A stretch of DNA of 8,709 nucleotides from Halobacteriales archaeon. GTDB lineage: Archaea; Thermoplasmatota; E2; JACPAO01; JAHFTW01. Positions within the stretch are counted from its first letter, which is position 1, and each line of letters opens with the position of its first letter. Made by a program: the position numbers and the translations under genes. Of the stretch, positions 7,033 through 8,709 are shown in pieces. The stretch is taken from positions 1-8,709 of the forward strand of contig JAIVGU010000198.1 of NCBI GenBank assembly GCA_020201445.1. Direction: 5' to 3'. The notes under the pieces were generated by a model. That model did no database searches. It was not told the origin of the DNA and saw only the letters and a program-made list of their open reading frames with translations.

Positions 7033-7476
7033 ATGGGACACCTCATCGAAATCCTGCTCGTCGACGACAACCCGGCGGACATCCGCATCATGCAGGAGGC
7101 GCTGCGGGACGCCCGCGTGGCCAACCGCCTGCACGCGGCGCGCGACGGCGTGGAGTGCATGCAGTTCCTGCGCCGCGAGGGCCCCTACAAGGACGCCCCG
7201 CGCCCCGACCTCATCCTGCTCGACCTCAACATGCCGCGCAAGAACGGCATGGAGGTGCTGGCCGAGGTGAAGGCGGACCCCGACCTGCGCGGCATCCCCA
7301 CCGTCATCCTCACCTCCAGCAAGGAGGAGGGGGACGTGGCGCGCTCCTACGAGCTGCAGGCCAACGGCTACGTCGTCAAGCCGGTCGACCTGGACGACTT
7401 CGTCGAGGTGGTGGGCGGCATCGAGGAATTCTGGATTGGCGTCGTCAAGCTGCCGAAGCGGAAGTCCGGGGGATGA
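7033..7476 (+). CDS. Rcp1-like single-domain response regulator
   Basis: This 147-residue protein is a complete CheY-like receiver with no output domain. It has the acidic pocket Asp11/Asp12 (LLVDDNPAD), the phosphorylation site Asp64 ([11 protein letters not shown]), the switch Thr94 (ILTSS) and Lys116 (YVVKPVD). The insert around [16 protein letters not shown] (45-60) and the tail [19 protein letters not shown] are typical of the Rcp1 group, the partners of Cph1-like phytochrome kinases. It begins 8 bases after the kinase stop; GGTGG (7024-7028) is a good Shine-Dalgarno for the ATG at 7033. It is almost certainly a phosphoryl acceptor of the kinase upstream. With no DNA-binding part it must act by protein contact or pass phosphate on. 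Its stop overlaps the start of the next receiver (ATGA). Confidence 0.95.
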   Translation: MGHLIEILLVDDNPADIRIMQEALRDARVANRLHAARDGVECMQFLRREGPYKDAPRPDLILLDLNMPRKNGMEVLAEVKADPDLRGIPTVILTSSKEEGDVARSYELQANGYVVKPVDLDDFVEVVGGIEEFWIGVVKLPKRKSGG

Positions 7477-7856
7477 CCGCTGACGCGGCGCGGCCGGTCC
7501 GCCTCCTGCTGGTGGAGGACAACCCCCGCGACGCGCGCCTGGTCGAGATTGCCCTCTCCGAGGCGCCCGCGTTCCGCCACGAGCTGCACCGCGCCGCCAG
7601 CCTCGCGCAGGCACGGGAGCGCCTCGGCGGCATGGACGTCATCCTCCTGGACCTCGGCCTGCCCGAGAGCCAGGGGCTCCCCACGCTGAAGGCGCTGCTG
7701 CCGGACGCGCGCGGCGTCCCCGTCGTCGTGCTGAGCGGCCAGTCGGACCCCGAGTCGGAGGCGGAGGCGATGGCGGCCGGCGCCGCCGGATACCTGCCGA
7801 AGAACCGGCTCACGGTGGCGGGGCTCCTGGATGCGGTGCAGGGCGCGCTAGGCTGA
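7473..7856 (+). CDS. second receiver-only response regulator
   Basis: This 127-residue CheY-like receiver has the acidic pair Glu15/Asp16 ([13 protein letters not shown]), phospho-acceptor Asp60 ([13 protein letters not shown]), switch Ser88 (VVVLSGQSD) and Lys110 (YLPKN). The LGLPDSQGL-like motif and ending place it in a different receiver subfamily from its neighbour, one often found next to hybrid or stand-alone kinases. No effector domain is attached. The ATG overlaps the previous stop as ATGA, showing translational coupling. Its 3' end overlaps the antisense toxin gene by 9 bases (7848-7856). Likely roles are a second target, a phosphate sink or a relay step for the kinase; the sequence cannot choose between these. 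Confidence 0.93.
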   Translation: MTADAARPVRLLLVEDNPRDARLVEIALSEAPAFRHELHRAASLAQARERLGGMDVILLDLGLPESQGLPTLKALLPDARGVPVVVLSGQSDPESEAEAMAAGAAGYLPKNRLTVAGLLDAVQGALG

Positions 7857-8204
7857 TGGCTGGCCGGCGTCGCGCAACAGGGTCTCAAGGAGAAGGACCA
7901 ATGCCGGAAGGTCATCCTGCACGGTCATCCAGAGGCGGTCCCACTGGATGTCATGGTAACCGTGGATGAGGCGGTGGCGCAGGCCGATGGCTTTCCGCCA
8001 GGGAATCTCGGGGTGGGCGTGCTGGAATTCCTTGGAGACGGCGTTGAGCGCCTCGCCGACGGTGGCGAGTGCGAACACGGTGGCATAGGCCTTCTCCCGG
8101 TTGCGCGGGAGGTCCTCGGCTGCGGCGCCACGCAGGAACCCGATGGCCTCGTTGGCGGCATCGAAGGCATGGCGCAACCGCACGACATCATCAGAGGTCG
8201 GCAA
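7848..8204 (-). CDS. hepT: HepT-like HEPN-domain toxin (DUF86)
   Basis: This 118-residue all-helical HEPN protein of the HepT/DUF86 family is a predicted RNase toxin paired with an MNT nucleotidyltransferase. The active-site signature is intact: Arg76-x4-His81-x-Tyr83 (RHRLIHGYHD). The conserved HPEIPWRKAIGLRHR lead-in (64-78) and the C-terminal VQDDLPAL helix are also present. In studied systems the antitoxin AMPylates the HepT tyrosine next to this motif. The best start is TTG at 8204, which restores the family N-terminus (DDVVRLRHAFDAA) and overlaps the antitoxin gene by 14 bases; a GTG at 8183 is an alternative that would remove 7 residues. The TAG stop lies inside the 3' end of the receiver gene on the other strand. 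Confidence 0.88.
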   Translation of the reverse strand: MPTSDDVVRLRHAFDAANEAIGFLRGAAAEDLPRNREKAYATVFALATVGEALNAVSKEFQHAHPEIPWRKAIGLRHRLIHGYHDIQWDRLWMTVQDDLPALVLLLETLLRDAGQPSA

Positions 8205-8508
8205 ACTGGACCTCGGCGTGGCGCAGCACCTCGTCGCGGAAGTAGGGGCTCAACTCCTCCGGCTCGCGCAGGTCGATGCGGCGCCCGCCCACGAGCCCGG
8301 AGAGCTCGTCCTCCATCTCCGCCATCTCGAAGTATCCGACACGGGCCCCCTTCTCGAACTCCACCAGGACGTCCACGTCGCTGGCCGGCCGGAAGTCGTC
8401 ACGCAGCACCGAGCCGAACAGCGAGAGGCGCTTGACGTGGTGGCGGCGGCAGAACTCCGCCAACGGTTGCCGAGGGAAGGAAATCCGCGCCACGTGCGCC
8501 TCCGACAC
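8191..8508 (-). CDS. mntA: MntA-like minimal nucleotidyltransferase antitoxin
   Basis: The 105-residue protein is a minimal nucleotidyltransferase (MNT) with the exact GSx10DxD signature: Gly32-Ser33, then Asp44 and Asp46 (FGSVLRDDFR, SDVDVLVEF). A third acidic residue, Asp79, sits in GGRRIDL. In characterised MntA-HepT pairs this enzyme neutralises the toxin by transferring AMP to it. The start is a GTG at 8508; an internal GTG at 8493 would still keep the whole catalytic core. The ATG at 8513 is out of frame. The gene overlaps hepT by 14 bases, antitoxin first, the usual order. Its promoter should lie in the repeat-bearing region upstream (8509-8709). Confidence 0.88.
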   Translation of the reverse strand: MSEAHVARISFPRQPLAEFCRRHHVKRLSLFGSVLRDDFRPASDVDVLVEFEKGARVGYFEMAEMEDELSGLVGGRRIDLREPEELSPYFRDEVLRHAEVQFADL

Positions 8509-8530
8509 CGCATGGCCGCTGCCTAGGAAA

Positions 8531-8588
8531 GTGCTTCGCTGGGGTCGTCACAGGCAGGGAAGGGGGGCCGCTGCCCACTCCCGTAACG
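8531..8588. repeat. direct repeat copy 1 (about 58 bp)
   Basis: This copy begins with GTGCTTCGCT (8531-8540) and ends in a 23-base core (8566-8588) that is identical to 8687-8709. Between them the copies differ by a few substitutions and a net 2-base indel. The core ends in CCCGTAACGGG (8580-8590), a small perfect hairpin with a TAA loop. Confidence 0.75.
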
Positions 8589-8607
8589 GGTCCCCTCCAC
8601 GCCGCGC

Positions 8608-8622
8608 AGGGGCTGCGCCCCT
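8608..8622. repeat. short GC-rich hairpin between the repeat copies
   Basis: A perfect 6-base inverted repeat, AGGGGC and GCCCCT, flanks a TGC loop. It lies between the two direct-repeat copies and may be part of a composite REP-like unit. No T-run follows on either strand, so a classical terminator is unlikely. Confidence 0.5.
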
Positions 8623-8640
8623 ACGCTTGACCTGCGCGTC

Positions 8641-8669
8641 GTGCGGCTTGCGCTTCGCTCCAGCCGCAC
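8641..8669. repeat. 8-bp inverted repeat with nested hairpin
   Basis: GTGCGGCT (8641-8648) pairs perfectly with AGCCGCAC (8662-8669). The 13-base spacer contains a further GCG-CTT-CGC mini-hairpin (8650-8658). The right arm lies inside direct-repeat copy 2, so this stem-loop is partly specific to that copy. Confidence 0.6.
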
Positions 8670-8709
8670 ATAGCCGAGGATAGGGTGGCCGCTGCCCACT
8701 CCCGTAACG
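8650..8709. repeat. direct repeat copy 2, cut by the window edge
   Basis: This copy starts at GCGCTTCGCT and carries the same 23-base core (8687-8709) as copy 1, shifted by 121 bases. The window stops inside the CCCGTAACG(GG) hairpin, so the true right end of the repeat and any further copies are not visible. Confidence 0.75.

Larger units (their letters stand above)
8509..8709. other. gene-free, repeat-bearing region at the right edge
   Basis: No convincing coding sequence is present in these 201 bases. The stretch holds two related repeat copies and several small hairpins, listed separately. It is also the upstream region of the minus-strand mntA-hepT pair, so the promoter of that pair should lie here, although no TATA element stands out. 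Confidence 0.6.

Noticed and set aside
8531..8709. CRISPR array
   Set aside because: There are only two imperfect, unevenly structured copies 121 bases apart, with no regular spacers and no cas genes.
1..8709. tRNA or rRNA genes
   Set aside because: No cloverleaf with a T-loop motif or conserved rRNA stretch was noticed; nearly all space is taken by protein genes.

Overview
The window is about 8.7 kb of very GC-rich, gene-dense DNA. It most likely comes from a high-GC archaeon. The strongest pointer is a stand-alone glutamine amidotransferase subunit of GMP synthase (3161-3751, minus): archaea commonly split this enzyme, whereas bacteria usually fuse the two parts. GGTGA-type Shine-Dalgarno sequences, a lipoprotein with an archaeal-compatible lipobox and a Cph1/Rcp1-type kinase and receiver set fit this. 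The proteins lack the extreme acidity of haloarchaea, so a high-GC Thermoplasmatota-type lineage is my best guess; this is inference, not proof.

Left part (1-1851, plus strand): a small Cys/His protein (15-266), an aldose 1-epimerase (309-1205), a low-GC promoter-like gap, then an AbrB/MazE antitoxin and MazF/PemK toxin pair (1269-1851). The toxin reading frame has no canonical start codon ahead of its conserved first strand. Middle part (1854-3751, minus strand): an AI-2E family permease (1854-2981) stops 2 bases from the toxin stop. An AT-rich palindromic repeat (3064-3123) follows, then GMP synthase subunit A.

Right-centre (3824-7856, plus strand): divergent from the amidotransferase lies a signalling locus. 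It begins with a frameshifted, truncated copy of a lipoprotein gene (3824-4052). An intact lipoprotein (4053-4934) follows, then a 697-residue membrane histidine kinase with a large extracytoplasmic domain (4931-7024), an Rcp1-like receiver (7033-7476) and a second receiver-only protein (7473-7856). GTGA and ATGA overlaps and an 8-base gap suggest one translationally coupled operon. The lipoprotein and the kinase ectodomain would sense outside the cell. Output would pass through two receivers with no DNA-binding domain, so the final target is not in the window. This is the most novel-looking unit here.

Right end (7848-8709): a minus-strand MntA nucleotidyltransferase and HepT toxin pair, whose HepT gene overlaps the last receiver gene tail-to-tail by 9 bases. 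A 200-base gene-free stretch follows, holding two copies of a roughly 58-base repeat plus hairpins; the second copy is cut by the window edge. Two toxin-antitoxin modules, a decayed gene copy and two repeat families within 9 kb give the region an accessory, rearranged character around otherwise housekeeping genes.
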